Origin: Sipunculus nudus | Lineage: Eukaryota; Annelida; Sipuncula; Golfingiida; Sipunculidae | DNA: 64,000 nt | Assembly: GCA_026874595.1 (NCBI GenBank) | Contig: CM049320.1 | Location: 4,467,464-4,531,463, forward strand | Direction of reading: 5' to 3' | In this document: positions 13,095-27,546 of the stretch, piece after piece | Layout of the letters: each line of letters starts with the position of its first letter | How positions within the stretch are numbered: position 1 is the stretch's first letter | Translations under genes and position numbers: made by a program | Notes under the pieces: model-generated | Databases searched by the model: none | The model's input: only the letters and a program-made list of their open reading frames with translations | What the model was told of the DNA's origin: nothing

Positions 13095-15459
13095 TTTACA
13101 ATATTATATTAATTCTCTTCTTTGTGCTTCCAGATAGCAAGACTACTTAATGTAAGACAACTCAGTTGAAAAGTTAAAGTTAAGTATCATACAAAATCAA
13201 GACCTGTTATAAAAGTTTCTTTAAACTATTAAATTGATGGAGGGACAATTACATGAAGGATATGTACATTTAAAATTACTCTTTGGGAAGAAATAACCCA
13301 AGATTGTCTACTATGAATCCTGGTGCATGCATGGATTAGTTTTTCTTGTTGAACAACAGCTCCATATACACTGGTTTACAAGCAAAAACAGGAAGGGACA
13401 ATGTCTTCTTAGTGGTGAATATTGATTACGAGAGAGGACAACTTAAATAATGCACGTAAACTTGTTCAGTCCAAGCAAACAGATGGATCTTACTGCACCA
13501 GCAGATCTATAAAATCAGCCAGGGCTGTGCTTGCTTTCTTTAATACTACTAGAGCTCCGGTTTTATACCATTAGTGAAACCACTCAGTTTAATTTGTGAA
13601 ATGGATGTGCGCCATTACTCTGATGACAAAAGATCTTAATGTAATCATTACCAGTTCTAAGGAAATGTTAAACAAAAGCATCAAAACACCCACTGAGGAT
13701 GTATGGATTTAATGATGTCTTAATTTAAAGGAATCTTCACTTTTGTTACATATTTTAATTTAGAGAATCCAGCTTTTTTTATAGGATTGTATAAACAAAG
13801 GTCATATTTTGATATAAAAACCTTGTTTGTTGCCTCTTGGCAAGGTTTTCTCATGTAATTGCAGTTTTGAGTATTATAACCTGTCTCAGCAGATTGGGGA
13901 TAGCTTGGTCATCTCTCTGTCTGTCCTGATATATCTGTAATTCACATGGGATATCTAAAAAATCATGATGTGTGCTGTACATCTTTTAATCAAAAATGGC
14001 AAATGTATTTAATGGGTAAATTCCTATGCAACTTACTGTCACACTTACTAAAAATTAAGTATTTCATATACCATATAATACCAGTATCTGAAAAGTTGTA
14101 ACTGTGATCTACTTAACATATATAAGATTTGATCACTCTGACATTTAAGATATTTTACAAATTTAAAAGTCTTGACTTTGATTCCATATTGGACATGATA
14201 TATAAAATAGTGTAACTTAAACCCCTTTTCTAATATTAATAAAAAAAGGGTAAATTTATTTTTTCTTTAGGTCTCCTCTGTTTGTGTGGTTAAGTTGCAT
14301 TCTGCATTCATATTTTATATACTAAAATAAGCCAAAGTACACATGGGACCTATATGTGTCGATCTCATACACAGTCAGACTAACACAAGTGATTACATAA
14401 GCTCCACAAAAGAATTTTGGTAAAGGGAATATTGGCTATTATTGATACAGTACCAAAAAAGTCTTACATCAACTGCTATTGTGCTGTAAGCTGACATGAC
14501 ATTTGGGTGTCAAACCAAACGACAAACGGAATTAAAAAGTCAGGAAAACATGATCAATACTAAGAAATTCTTGCCCATTTATGTTATACTTAGGTTATAC
14601 CCAAATGTTGACATGGTGTGCGACATGGGTCTTAGCATGTGCACAAAAGGCATCCTATATTTATGTGGTTTCAAGAACTGAGAGGAATGAGCCTGTCAGT
14701 GTTTGATATGGGGTTGCTTATACAACACAAAATTACACTAACAATAGTGTCCTGCTAAGAATCTAACTGTGGAGAGAGTATGGTGGCCAGACGACATATG
14801 TATTGCAAAAGATTAGTATGCTAGCGCTTTTTTGGACCATGCCCAAATACTAGGATTATGCCATTACCCTCGGTATAAGTCAGCATAGTGGCCTGAACTT
14901 TTTCAAAACAAGCATAATGGTTCACCATGCTGTAAAGTGCATGCCAGAACACTAGGGGTCATGGGGAGTACCATTATATGATTGTGATGATGATTGACAG
15001 TGCACTTCGATGACATCACTACACCAGAACAACACTGGCACAACAGAGTGTTTACACACTGAGCTGCCAAAACATGTGTAATGCTTTCCTAGGCTTGGCT
15101 TTTTTCTCTGTCAGTCACTTGTGCCTTTATCCAGAATACAGGGTATTGTTAAATTTAGGTTCCTCTAATGCCAGCTGGTCCTCAAACCTGGACAGGTAGA
15201 TCTACGCAGCTTGTGAACCCTGAAACCAGGAGCATCTGTCAGACTCAACAAGTCCATATGAAATGTATTAAAATGATAAACAGGACACCAGTAAACATGA
15301 CAAAATGAGCCAGGAACTAAATGTTAGTAAAATATGAAGGCAATGTAACAATAGGATAATATTCTTTTACAAGTATTTTAGTAATGTTTCCATCTTCTGT
15401 GTATGAAATTATTTTTTTTGGCTGTATCATTTCCATATACCTTATTGTGTCTTCTTGAA

Positions 15460-15670
15460 GAAAACCAGTAACAGGGGTGGATCTGGGATTCAGGAAAAGG
15501 GGGGTCCAACCCAGGAGGACTCATAAAATTCCTAAAAAAAAGATATCCAGGTCTGCAAAGGGGGGCGGGGTCCAGGCCATAAATTTGTTGTGAAACCCTT
15601 AAAAAATGGTTGCGGTGACAGGAAAAGGGGGGGGGGGATTCTGGACCCCCGGGACCCCTCCTCATCCACT
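15460..15670. repeat. Possible short interspersed repeat tail
   Basis: The text caggggtggatctgggattc followed by G-rich and C-rich runs resembles the ends of short interspersed repeats common in invertebrates. A similar phrase (ggcagatccaggaattcg plus a G run) is at 6097-6140. The family is not established, and the 108-codon minus frame over it is not convincing. Confidence 0.35.
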
Positions 15671-16499
15671 TATGAGTAAAATTTTCTCTTGCCACCCAAG
15701 TCATTCGCCAAATGAATTATTCCCGATCCAACGATCTTGAGCTGCCAGTTTAAGTCAGCTGACCTGAACAGCCTGCCATGAATACCAGGTCACAATAATA
15801 AGAATTTGTTATTATGAATCCCTACACACCTGTGTGGTTTGTTCATATTTGCAAGGGTGATATTTCATGATTCCTTCATATTGAATGTTTCTTGAGGGTT
15901 TCATTTTTGTGATATCATCAGAATCTGTGAAATCAAAAGTACAAAAGTATTTGCATTTATTATAAAATATGAATAAATCCCATCATACCTCACTCATTTC
16001 GGTTATAGTCATTGTATTATGACCTGTGTCAGATTCGATGTTTTGACAATTTTTATTGTGTTTGCTTCAGCCGCTTCCGATACCATCCACAGATTATGTT
16101 GTTGATTAACAAACCATGTTTCAAGAGTCATGATAACTGATCCATTTGTGCAGATGCATGTTAATGGGGCTTCATGTTCCCGAGGCATTCATACTCATGA
16201 TTATTTTGTGAATATCACAAAATTATAACCTTCATGAACAAAAGCACAACCACAGTCTGTACCCTACCCTCCAATCTCCACCACCTTGACCTCACTGTGG
16301 TCCTGGTACTGACACAAACATAAGGTTACACATCACAATAAAGCACAAGCAATGTGTACTGCTGTGAGGTCTGTGGCCAGTATGTGGAACCAGCAGAAAG
16401 AGGATTACAACCAAATAGATGTTTATTTAATGAGCTACCTGGATTTTAGTAATACGGTATGAATTCTTTTGCAAATTTTATATGTTAACTTTGTAATTA

Positions 16500-16595
16500 G
16501 AAGGTGCCGTCTGTGGGGGACATAGCAATGGTGAGCGTCTGTCCGTCTTTCCGTCCATGCTTAAACCATAGTATCCTGACTTTGTCTGGAGATAC
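16500..16595 (-). mobile_element. Family A 5'-end fragment, minus strand
   Basis: On the minus strand the segment begins GTATCTCCAGAC, loop aaa, then GTCAGGATACTATGG (16595 down to about 16567), flanked by ATT as in the full copies. It fades out within about 100 bp in a ccgtctgtcc-type leader. No 3' end is present. Confidence 0.65.
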
Positions 16596-17541
16596 AATTA
16601 AAAATTCATGTAGGGCATAGAAAAGCTAGATGTTACTTAGCCGTGACAACCCGACACACTTAGCCGTGACAACCTGACACAGTAGGCACTGATAATTGGG
16701 CTGGTGGGCCTACTTGAGTTGTGATAGAAGCAATATCCAGGAATACATTACATTGGTTTTCCATCATATTGCATTCATATTGTGGTAAACAGCCCATAAT
16801 CTTAACATTAGGCTATGAATAATAATTAACACAAGATAATACAAGTGAACTCACAACCCAAACTGAAATTCTGTCGCTATGGTAACAAGTCATTTCCTGT
16901 ATCACATACAAGTTGACTGCGTCCAGTAACCTGTGCGCGCTATGCTTGTATTCATGCTGTCAGAAATTTAACAAACATGCTGAGGGGTTTACCAATATGC
17001 TGAATTAAAACAGAACTTTTCTCACTCATGTTAGGTGTTGTTAGAAAGAATTGTAAAAAAGCTAACAATTAATCTGGTTTATTTCAATTGACAGTGTACC
17101 TGTAGGCCATGAGGCATTGTCAGAAATGATGAAAATATTTGTATCCTCATAGCGCCTTATAGTGTTTTCCTTGCTAAAGGATGTAAAGGCACTCTGACAG
17201 CCAATAAGCTGGTCGTACACTCACTAATGTAAGAGGGCCAGAATGGTGCTAGATGTTACTTGCCTTACTTGGCAAGTACTTCAAAAAGTTAATGTCAAGC
17301 CCTGATTCAGGAGGAAAAAAAATACACAATTCTAGTTCACTGCTCACTCCCCAGATGGTAGCAGGGTGAGAGTCTGTAGTCTCTGACTGTTATGTTTACA
17401 TGTCTTGGAACTTTAACTTCAGAATACTTAAGTTGATGAGACAAAGTATGGGAGTTTGTCACCTGGCTCAATCAGTGTTGGCACATGAAACTTATGTTTT
17501 ATTATAAACATAGAATGAAAAAAATGTTCTTGTTGTTTCAG

Positions 17542-17650
17542 TTTCACGGCAGAGCATAATGGGTGGCAGTTTTATCTCTCTGTTTGTCAACCGTTCAGCA
17601 TGCCTAAGGACCCCCACCAAGGCCGCGGAGACCATTGTTACCATGCCAAC
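17542..17650 (+). CDS. Exon 1 seen: first half of MRH-like domain
   Basis: The exon follows tgttgtttcag and precedes gtaagt. One base completes a codon begun upstream (incoming phase 2), then 36 codons run to phase 0. The segment HNGWQFYLSVCQPF resembles the early MRH pattern of a Tyr/Phe-rich strand followed by V-C-x-P. Cys15 and Cys32 are candidate disulfide partners. The exon ends GDHCYHAN, leading into the C-x5-C pair completed by the next exon. It is GC-richer than the surrounding intron, which supports coding. The other two forward frames are poorer: one has an early stop, and the other does not give a domain-like sequence. An open frame on the opposite strand overlaps it and looks like a shadow. 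The upstream exon was not located in the 17.5 kb before it. Confidence 0.72.
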
Positions 17651-19428
17651 GTAAGTCCTTGCTGTTTGGATATCTCCAGTCTTATCCTGATCCTTAACAG
17701 TCACATGACAATCCATGAAACAGCAGGATCAGAGTGCGACTGGCTACTAGAGGAATGTTAATTGATTCTTGACATGGTTTATAGTGTTTTAACAATAAAA
17801 GCTATCAAGAGTATTTATAAAAAGATCTTAATATATATAATTCTTATTAAATTATTGGTAAAATTTTTTATTGGTGTTATAATCAATAGAGTATTATTGT
17901 ATCGCCAGACAAAGTCTGGAGATACTATGGTTTAGGCACGGTTGCGCTGCCACCGCTGCCACAGAGATTTTGTTTGGACGCGATAACTCAAAAAATATTT
18001 TACAGATCTTTACCAAACTTGACATGTGCATAGATATGGATGAGAGGATGAAGGGTCATGACCTTTACTTGGAGAATGACCTTGACATTGAATAGGTCCA
18101 TTTTGGGGGAAAATTACACAAATTCTTAAATATCTCGAGGAAATCTTGCAGGGATTGATCCAAAAATCAACTTGACTGAAGATCTTAGATAGTGTTGTCA
18201 TGTACCAGGAACTGGTGGCACCACTTGTTATCCTTTTCTTGTTTTCATGCATTTAATACCCCCATCATTGCCACTTAACAGTACTGTGAGCATTATAGGT
18301 AAGATTTCTTTCATATTATGCATATTCATAGACATGGGTTATGGGATGATGTATAATTAAATTTGGGTCATGACCTTTCCTATGAGAGTGACCTTGACCT
18401 TGAATATTGCCATATATGGTGAAAGTCACACTAAATCACAAATATCTCAATAAGGGATGCATGCATTGGTCCAAAAATCAAATTGACCGAAGATCTTGGA
18501 TAGCTTTGTCTTTTGCTTATGACGGGTGGTGCTACCTTCTGTCTTCCTCTTGTTTTTCGTGGCTTTTAATACCCTATCATTGCCACTTGACAGTACTGTG
18601 ACCATTACAAGTCTAAAAGTTATTAGCGAACCTGTGAGCTTTTGCGATGGCGCAGCGTCGTCCGTCCATCGTCCGCTGTCCAGGGCTGGCTTTCCGCCGT
18701 CCATGGTTGTAAGTCAGTAACCGTCGGAGCTAGCAGCTCAAAATTATATGTAAGAATTAGTCACATGTGAAACTTTGTGCGCTGGAGCTTATTATCAGGT
18801 ATCTGCATTAATATAGATTTTATAGAGAAAAAGCTTAAAAACATTTAAAAAACTTCTTCTCTGTAACTGTTCAGCCAAATTGTCCAACATTTCACAGAAA
18901 TGATCATTGGAACAATCTCTCTCAAGTTTGTTCGAATGGTTCAAGTTTGGAGATTTTTGGCCGAGTTACAGGAGGTTGAAATAAGTCATCTGTCCAAAAA
19001 AGTACACTAAAATTAAAATCTCAGAAACGGCTAGAGCTATAATCACCAAATTTTATACCAATGTTTGTCACATATGTCATATCTGATTTTGAGGTATTGA
19101 TGGCGCCACCTACACTGATGTGTTTTTTACAAGCAAAAATGTAATTTTTAACTCTTCGAGCTCACACACTGATATATGATGAAACTGTTAAGCTCATTGG
19201 TTTAAACTTTACAAGAATTATTCTATGGTAGGGTTCTGCCAGTTTTATAAGAATAGATTGGGTAAATACAATTTTAAAAAAACATTGTAGCCAATTGAAA
19301 AAGGCTTTCTGTATTTGAAAACAGATTTTACAACATGCTGACTTTCAGCAGCCAAGTCAAGAGGTCACTCAGTACAAAGAGGTGGGGTCCAGACATCACC
19401 ATGGCAACTGACCTGGCTCTGGGTGGGT

Positions 19429-19495
19429 GTCTAGACAATGTGTCTAGACGTCTAGACACAGCGTCTAGACGTCTAGACACAATGTTTAGATGCAG
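19429..19495. repeat. Cluster of TCTAGA palindromes
   Basis: TCTAGA occurs five times in about 55 bp. The segment 19439-19460 is a perfect 22 bp palindrome centred on tctagacgtctaga, and 19461-19480 is a second copy with one mismatch. Short frames across it on both strands are mirror images of each other and not credible genes. Confidence 0.85.
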
Positions 19496-19567
19496 AATTC
19501 CTAGATTATTGGAACTATATCCTTCAACTGTTTTGGTTTGCATTTTAAGCTAATTGGGTTTATCATC

Positions 19568-20457
19568 AGGTCACATGTGAACTGGTGCGCCCTCATTTTT
19601 GGTTGACCTCTGACCTTTCCTCGCTGCCCAGCGTCCATAAGTGCGTATGTTTCCACACAAAAACCCCCATATCTCGGGAATGGTTTGACCGATCAGGCTA
19701 AAAATTTTGCACAAATGTTGCCCTTTGATAGCTTTATAACATACACTGTAAATGGTGGCGCCACCTGCAACCATTTTTGCACAGCATCGATCTGTTCATC
19801 TGCCTTAGGATAATAACACGTATATCTCAGCAGTGGTTTGACTTATTCACCTGAAATTTTGCAGGTTTATATATCTTCTTCATAGGCAAAACTGGTGGCA
19901 CCACCTGCAACCACTTATGCACAGCGTCCATCTGTTCATCTGCCTTGGGATAAAATCACTCATATCTCAGCAGTGGTTTAACTCATCCACCTGACTTTTG
20001 CAGGTTTATACATCCTGGACAGGTAGCGCCACCAACATTCTTGTTTACTCTGCAGACATTCAAGCTCATATCTTGGGAACCATTTGACCGATTGGGCCAA
20101 AATTTTCTTGTGTATAGATCTCACATAGCTCTTCATCATTAGCAAAACTGGTGGCGCCACCTGAAACCACTTATGAACACCGTCAATCTGTTCATCTGCC
20201 TTGGGATAACATCACTCATATCACAGCAGTGGTTTGACTTATCCACCTGAAATTTTGCAGGTTTATACATCCTGGACAATTTTCTTGATTTTAAGACAGG
20301 TGGCACCACCTACATTCATGTTTACGCTGCAGACATCCATGCTAATATGCAACACACCTCACCCTATTCCTTGCCACTTAATCCATGCCTCACTTCACCC
20401 GTCCCACTCTGATTTCTGCAGATACACATAGTCGCTTGTCGACTACCCATATTCTAG
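19568..20457 (+). mobile_element. Family B element, 5'-truncated, nested in family A sequence
   Basis: It begins with the B-type phrase caggtcacatgtgaactgg, equivalent to 2544 and 62904, but lacks the 5' hairpin. The 3' end is intact: hairpin GTCGCTTGTCGAC region, then CTAG (20454-20457) followed by TTT. GGTGGCGCCACC palindromes or variants recur along it, for example 20150-20161. Confidence 0.72.
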
Positions 20458-22973
20458 TTTTAAAATGTCCTAGTCTGAAACTTGCAGGTCCGAAATGTCC
20501 ATTTTGCTTAAATCATAATGACTAAGGTAGATATGCAGGACTTAAAAGGATCAATATTAAATTTTCAAAATAAACCTCCATTCATACTCCCAAACTTTGC
20601 ACAGGTTCGCATTAGGCCTGTAGGCCTTGTTGACAGATTAGGCTGAAATTGTGCATGTACATTGATCTTGGATACCTCCATCTTGTATTCAAGACTGGTG
20701 GGATCATCTGCAATCGTTTGCCGTGGCGTCCATCTGTACATGTGCTTTGGATGAAAATTGCTCATATCTCCAAGGTATTGGTCTGAAATTTGACATGTGT
20801 ATCCATTTTGGAAATTTTTCTCTTAAACCAGACAGATGGTGCCACCTACCTTCCCTTTTTTGTACAATAAATTAATGCCCTTTTCTGAGGAGTGATTTGC
20901 ACTATTGGCCTGAAATTGTGCCTATCAATAGATTTTGCACTCCTCCATCTTTTAGGCAAGACAGGTGGTGCCATCTGCAATTGTTTTGCTGTAGCGTCCA
21001 TCAGTACATGTGCTTTTGGTGAAAATTGCTTATATCACTGAAGTGGTTTCATGGTATTTGTCTGAATTTGGCATGTCCATCCATCTTTGTGGCCCCACCT
21101 ACCTTCCTTTTTTGTAGAATAAATTGATGCCCTTTTCTCAGGAGTGATTTTTGCCCATTGGCCTGAAATTGTGCATATCTATAGATCTTGGACTCCTCCA
21201 TCTTGTACACAGGACTGGTGGTGCTATCTGCAATTGTTTTGCCATGACGTCCACTTGTATATTTGTTTTAGATGAAAATTGCTCATATCTAAGTTGTCCT
21301 TCAATGTGTTGGTCTCCAATTTGGCATGTACTTCTGTCTTGGAGAGTTTTCTTGTCAACCAGATAAGTGGCGCCACCTTCCTTACCATTTTTATAGTATA
21401 AATTCATCCTTTTTCATAAGTGTGATTCTCTTTATTGGCCCCAATATTTTGTGAAAATATTGTTTCTCAAGTTGATAGATGGAAGAAACAATAGTTGCTT
21501 GCCAAATGTCAGTATTTGCTGCTAAAGATGGAGGGACTATTCTTAAAGGGGGAGGAGGATAAATTGTCTTGGGGTACTATGGCACCTGCGGTGCCAAGAT
21601 ATATCTAGTTATACTCCCTTTGTCTTTGTGTCCTTCTGAATGATTAAATTCAGTTAAAAGGGAATGAAAATTAAATAACTGAATGTATGGTTTCTGTTCC
21701 TTTGTTGGGGCAGAACATTTACAAAATTAAGAAATTCGAAGACCTGGGATATTTAAGGAGACTTTATGATAATGTGTGAACTCTGAAGTTGAAGTCAGAG
21801 CAGTACACAGTGACCACTGAACTGTGCTGTAAGTATTAACTGGGACTCCTGGGGTATCTTGCAATAAAGTGACTTAAGTCATGTAGGTGACTTAAGCCCA
21901 GTGGCATCTGTACATCACCATTATGACTGTCACAATTGTAACATCGGTATTTAGGCCTGTCTTGAATATGGTATAATCATATTGCAACAGGCCCCTGATA
22001 AAACATGAAGGAGACATGATGGAAAAGGGGCTCTGGACCTTCTGAAAAAGACACAGGAGGGGGCAATAAAAAAGGAGATTCTGACCCAGATCAAAATTAA
22101 GAGTGTACACCTAATTTTCTGTGTCTGGGAAGTGCATCTCATATCTGAAAAGACAGTAAAACTTCCATCACTTATTGAACCATTACTTGATCACTCCAGA
22201 TTATTGCAGTACATCACATAGTGACTCCAAATGTCTGATTTGAAACAAGAAAAAGTACACTCAGTTTTATATCCATTCGATCCCTGTGTAAAGACTAGTA
22301 AACAAACAGGTCTGGTAACAATGCCTCCTTAGCCGTGTTATAAACAGACTTACAAGATAAGTTTCCCATCAGTAAAGTGGACCAATGTTTGGTGTACCAG
22401 AATCATATCTGGTTAACCTTTGACCTCATGTTAAAGTGCACAGATGGCCAGACTGACTGAAGTTTAAGGTCAGGTCAGAGGTCAAGCCCGGACATTACAA
22501 AATTAGGGAAATTATTTACCATATGGTGTTGACATGCAGATTCAACATAACAGCGGTGAATTGATGGAGAGTTCATCTCAGGACTATCACAGATTGACTC
22601 CTCTTGTCTCAAAACTAATAGATTGACTCATTTTATCATAAAATGACCTTTGACAAGGTCAAGCATATAGTTGAGTTGTTGTTAGACTGTAACATCTTCA
22701 AATATTCAATGCATTGGATCAGAGACCGCCATTTATAATAATCAAATCCTGCAGTTATCAATTAAATTAATGATTAAATTTTACTATATATAATAACTCC
22801 ATACTACCAAGCCTGCAGGTACCGTTTCACAGGCCTTGATTCAGTGGGCTGCTCTGACATATATTTCATGAATAAGGAACAAGGCCATTTAACCAGTCCA
22901 ATGGCTCGCATACACTTGTCCTAAGTCAATGTCTGGTGCAATCTTTCTGTCAAACCTTTTGCAGTAGTCTCAA

Positions 22974-23240
22974 GAATCTGACCAATCAAATTAAACAGAA
23001 TCTAACCAATCAAATGAAACAGAATCTGACCAATCAAATTTAACAGAATATAAACAATAAAACTCAAGCAAAATCTAACCAAACAAAATCAAACAGAATC
23101 TAAGCAGTCAAATCAAACAGAATCTAACCAATCAAATCAAACAATCTGTCCAATCAAATTAAACAGAATCTAAACAATCAAACTCAAACAGAATCTAACG
23201 AAACAAAATAAAACAGAATCTGACCAATCAGATCAAACCA
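22974..23240. repeat. 24 bp minisatellite, about 11 diverged units
   Basis: The unit is close to aaacagaatctgaccaatca plus aatc. Units drift by substitution and small deletion, and many keep CCAAT. It lies in intron 1. Confidence 0.85.
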
Positions 23241-26200
23241 TATCAGTCTGTCCTCTTTATAGTATGTGTTCTTGTTTAGACAGCGTGTGAACAGTGTATT
23301 TTTATCCCTTTTTGTTCATTGAATTTGATTTTCAGTTGTGATTACAGCCCAAACTTTTGCAGGCTATGCCCCTCAAGCAGTGGTTACACAATGAGTTGTT
23401 CCAGATCACCTTCATTTTAACTGCTGCTTTATGTAGCCAGTTTTTTTTTAGTCTTGGTACAAGGGCTGGCCTAGTGCCAAAAGTCAGACTAAAGAGTATG
23501 GGTGTCACATGTTTAAAATTTGGTTAAAACAAAGGCGATCAGCAAGACTGTAGAGTATAACCACGCTATGAAAAAGGTGAACTTGCATTGTTGTTCATTA
23601 TTCCTGGAAAGACACCAGAGCGGCTTGCTTAATCAGGATCTGTCAAAGTGTAGCTAACTGATACCTTTTACGGTTTAGGTATACTGTGGAAGTGGTTTTG
23701 TTGGCAGGGTTTTAATTTTCGCGCTTTTAGGGGGAGCTAGATTTGCACTAAATTAAGAACTCATATTTCATACAACCTAGACAACTTTACCCTGAAGTAT
23801 AATGATGAGCCATTGAAGATTGTTGTCAGCTTTTTTGTTGTTCACACATAGCAGGCTGCTACTTCTTAATAATTACAGTTGTTGGTGTTTAACAATTCTA
23901 CAATTTACTCAGATGTCAAACAACTTGGCTAGGTGCATTAAATGTGATTAGTCTGTGTTTATTACATATGGTTCACTACTTCAATCATGGTACTCAGTCG
24001 CCTATACCATATATGCGGTCAACCAGAGCTTGTTAGGGGGGAGGAAGGTTGCGCTACAAACCTATCTTTTATATTTGTTTCAATATTGAAATAATTTTTG
24101 TCAATATGAATCACCTAAACTTGCTGATTTGTGCGAAAATTCGAACTAATGCTATAAAAAGAAAAAGCACAAAAATTCAGACAGGGAATTTTCAGGGGAG
24201 CTGTGAGTGGTCTGTAACCAATTTTTGGACCATTTTCTGTGACCCTGCTTGGCCTTTTTTGTATCAGAACTGTCAGATCATTATGCTGATAATTAGATTT
24301 AATTTTTTATGTTTTTTAATTGGGCAGACCCAGCAGGAAAGGGAAATAATTTAAAAAATAAAACCCTTATGAATAAGATGCCTAAACTACATGTAACAGG
24401 GATTGTAAAACTTCAAAATTTTCTCTTCCAAAAGAAAGGCATTCATACAGATTTTACCTTTCCGCATTAAAATTTCATTATACCGGTATTGTGTCAGTAC
24501 ACACAACTCAATGCCTGAGCGAGACCTTGTTGTCTAGATCGTTATCTAACTTATCTTCCAGACAAACCTTTTCAGAGTGGCATGTTCTCCAGAGCATCCT
24601 GTCAATCATCCAGGTGTCAGTAGTCTGATCAATGTCCGTTTACAGTCAAAGTACAGAAATGTCTGTCTTGTGATGAGTATGCCAAATTCTGATATCAAAA
24701 CTTTTCAAACACACTATGGTTAGCATTTTGTTTCAAATTTATGATATTCGCGTAAGGGAAATTATCACAAAAATTAATCTTTTATGAAAATGGTCCATTA
24801 TTATATACCTTAATTAGCATTTTATTATGTTATCCACGCATCACTCACTGGCTGTAGGTTTTAAACATTAGTTTCATGTTAACTGTGAATCAAAGATCAA
24901 CTTTATAAATAATATCAAATCATTCAAAGTATTTGGTTTGGGACAAAGATTTCTATTAGTTCTCGTGGATCCTGCTCAAATTGTTAAGATTAAGTCTACA
25001 TATTCAATGATCAGTGTGATACTTGATGTACATGTTATTTATGTAAGTTAACATTGCATCGTAACATTGTAATAATGGAACCCTCATAAAACAAAGAAAA
25101 AGTGAATATCTTGGAAAGATTAGCATTGCAAATATGAAGCAAGCCACAGTGTTCTTACCAGGTGATCTTTTTGTGGTTCTCCATCAGTTAGTAAAGAGAC
25201 TGAAGAAAACCTAGCCCTCCATCTGAACACTGTATTTATTCTTCTCTGTTTGTTTGTCTTGAATTTTAAGCTACAGATGCTTCAGTCATGAAATACTTAA
25301 ATATATCAGATATATGTAATGTTATTTGTATAAACCTCCATTTGAGAAGTTGGGGATAGCTGATTCCCATCTTCTTTTTCTGTAAGGTTTATGTTAATTT
25401 AGAGGGGGGGGGGGTTGTTAATTTAAGAAATAAATACTGGGATGGGGAGGAGCAACTTAATTGTCTCCACCTACAGTGTTTGTTTCAGCAGACTGTGTCC
25501 ATATTAACCATGCATCATTATCGTTATTATTTACTGAAAGGCTAGGAGCTAATCAGGAGCAATAAATTAAGGAAAATTTGATTTTATACTTGTCATAGCA
25601 TGTTCTATAATAATAAACTTAACACAAGTATTATCATAACATATAACCTTTGATTATGCCTTGAGGTTATGTAAATAGATTGCATATTTGCGTTCAGGCT
25701 CATATGAGGATTTTCTTGTGTGGTCTTTCTTCCATTTGTGAAGGTGTTTGTGTGTATTTTGTTATAGATACATATTAGACATGTGTAAAGTTCCTGATTA
25801 ACATCCATTTCTCCATTAGGTCCAAAGTGTAATATAACTCGCCTTGTATGGCAAATCTAAATGCATGTAAATTATAATGTGTATGAGTCATCTTTATACT
25901 ATCAAACCTTGGGCAGCTTTGCTGTCACAGACCTTGATTCTGCAAGTCACTAGTATCATGTTTGCTGGTTCAAGGTCTTAGTAGTATGAAGATAGTATAA
26001 CACGTTTTCTTGACTTATCAATTATATACAAGTCATTAAAAAATATAACATTGACTAACCTGATCAACAGACTTTGAGCAGGTAAAAGTATATGAAATAT
26101 GATATGTCATCATTTATTCATGGTCCATTACTTTGCATGATTTGTTTCTCTAATGCATATCATTATGTAAGATTTTAATTTTTAAAAATATAAAAAAAAT

Positions 26201-27274
26201 TATGCAGATATGCAGGAAATAGAATGAGCAGACTTTTGTCTACAGTAGTGACACTCGTTAATGCTGACTGACACTAAGCAACAATGAAAGATTTGTTAAC
26301 TCAAACAAAAAAAGTTGGAAAAGTATTATCCTTAAAAATGAGGTTCCTGTCTGAACCTCCAAATGTATTTTGTATCATTAAACAAGACCCACAGTACCAG
26401 GGTCAACTTACTGGAAGTATTGCATATATATAAAGCACATCCTTGTGAAAAATTATCTGATCTACAAACCAGAAGGAGCAGGAACTTGTCAGAGTGATAC
26501 AGTAATAATTTCACTTTTATTAACATGGGACTTGGTATGTGGAGGGTATATAAAAGTGGTGTGTCAGTTTATTATTTATATTGAGGATTGGTTGTTTTAT
26601 TTCATAATCAATTAAATCAGATGCATTTTACATAATTGATCAAAAACAATTATGTATGCACATCCAAAGAAGTCATATTATTTAGATAAAATATTTGTAT
26701 TCTGTCAGAGTTATGAAAAAAAAACCAGAACAGCAGAAAAAGTTTTAAAACCATAACTTTATGCAACAAATAAGTGTCAACAACCTTTCAAAGTGATGTA
26801 CAAGTACAAGACTGAATTAACTTGGTCAATACTGTAGGTGTGATTCTATACAGGATATTTAATGGTAAGGCTTATATAGATGGTACTGAAACTTATCAAT
26901 TAATAATAGATAAATGATTTAACAACTGATTCCTACTACAAGTTTATACAGCTGATACTGAAAAACATCTAATTTTCTCTCGAATTCTACTAAAAATGCA
27001 GTTTGTGAGGTGTTAGTTACACATGATGTCCAAGCAACTGAGCAGCTGTGAATGTGAAGCCCTGTATGTAAGGGTTTGTTTTGTGACCTTGTGATACTCT
27101 CAGCTGGTAAAGAGCTTGTCATTGCTGGCTGATAAGATAAAATAGTAGGAATGAGATAAGATAAGATTCCTTAGTACTTAGTTCATGTATGGGGCACATT
27201 CATCACAATAAATTTATGGTCTGACTGAAAATTATGTGGAAAATTAAGTATACTTTGAATTTGTGTGTTGATGA

Positions 27275-27314
27275 CTATATGTATGCATATGAATACAAGA
27301 ATGTGTTTGTGTAT

Positions 27315-27345
<31 letters not shown>

Positions 27346-27515
27346 CTACAGGTCTACAAACAAGAAAGTGGACAATTTCTTAACAAGCTTTAATTGCATC
27401 CTTATATTTACACAAAGGACACTCATATATTGAGAAACATGTTCCTGCTGGGCCATGCAGCTGTCTTCAGAATCCCTATATGTATGCATATGAATACAAG
27501 AATGTGTTTGTGTAT

Positions 27516-27546
<31 letters not shown>

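Larger units (their letters stand above)
13095..17541. other. Intron or upstream sequence, no exon found
   Basis: Apart from the family A fragment at 16500-16595 and the possible short repeat near 15460, this looks like ordinary non-coding DNA. The exon preceding 17542 must end with two bases of a codon; I could not identify a convincing one here. Confidence 0.55.
17899..21608 (+). mobile_element. Family A composite element with internal B sequence
   Basis: The 5' end is a hairpin (GTATCGCCAGAC, loop aaa, GTCTGGAGATAC; 17899-17925) preceded by ATT. The 3' end is hairpin GGCACCTGCGGTGCC (21581-21595), then aagatatat and CTAG (21605-21608) followed by T. Between them are A-type internal sequence (to about 18600), diverged matter, a 5'-truncated family B copy (19568-20457), and diverged units about 255-265 bp long (ctgaaattgtgcat-like phrases at 20643, 20910 and 21163). 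It may be one long element or several nested ones. Reading it as one unit rests on the matching ends. Confidence 0.65.

Noticed and set aside
15378-15704. 108-codon minus-strand frame as a gene
   Set aside because: It crosses homopolymer G and A runs and a probable short interspersed repeat, and has no domain-like composition.
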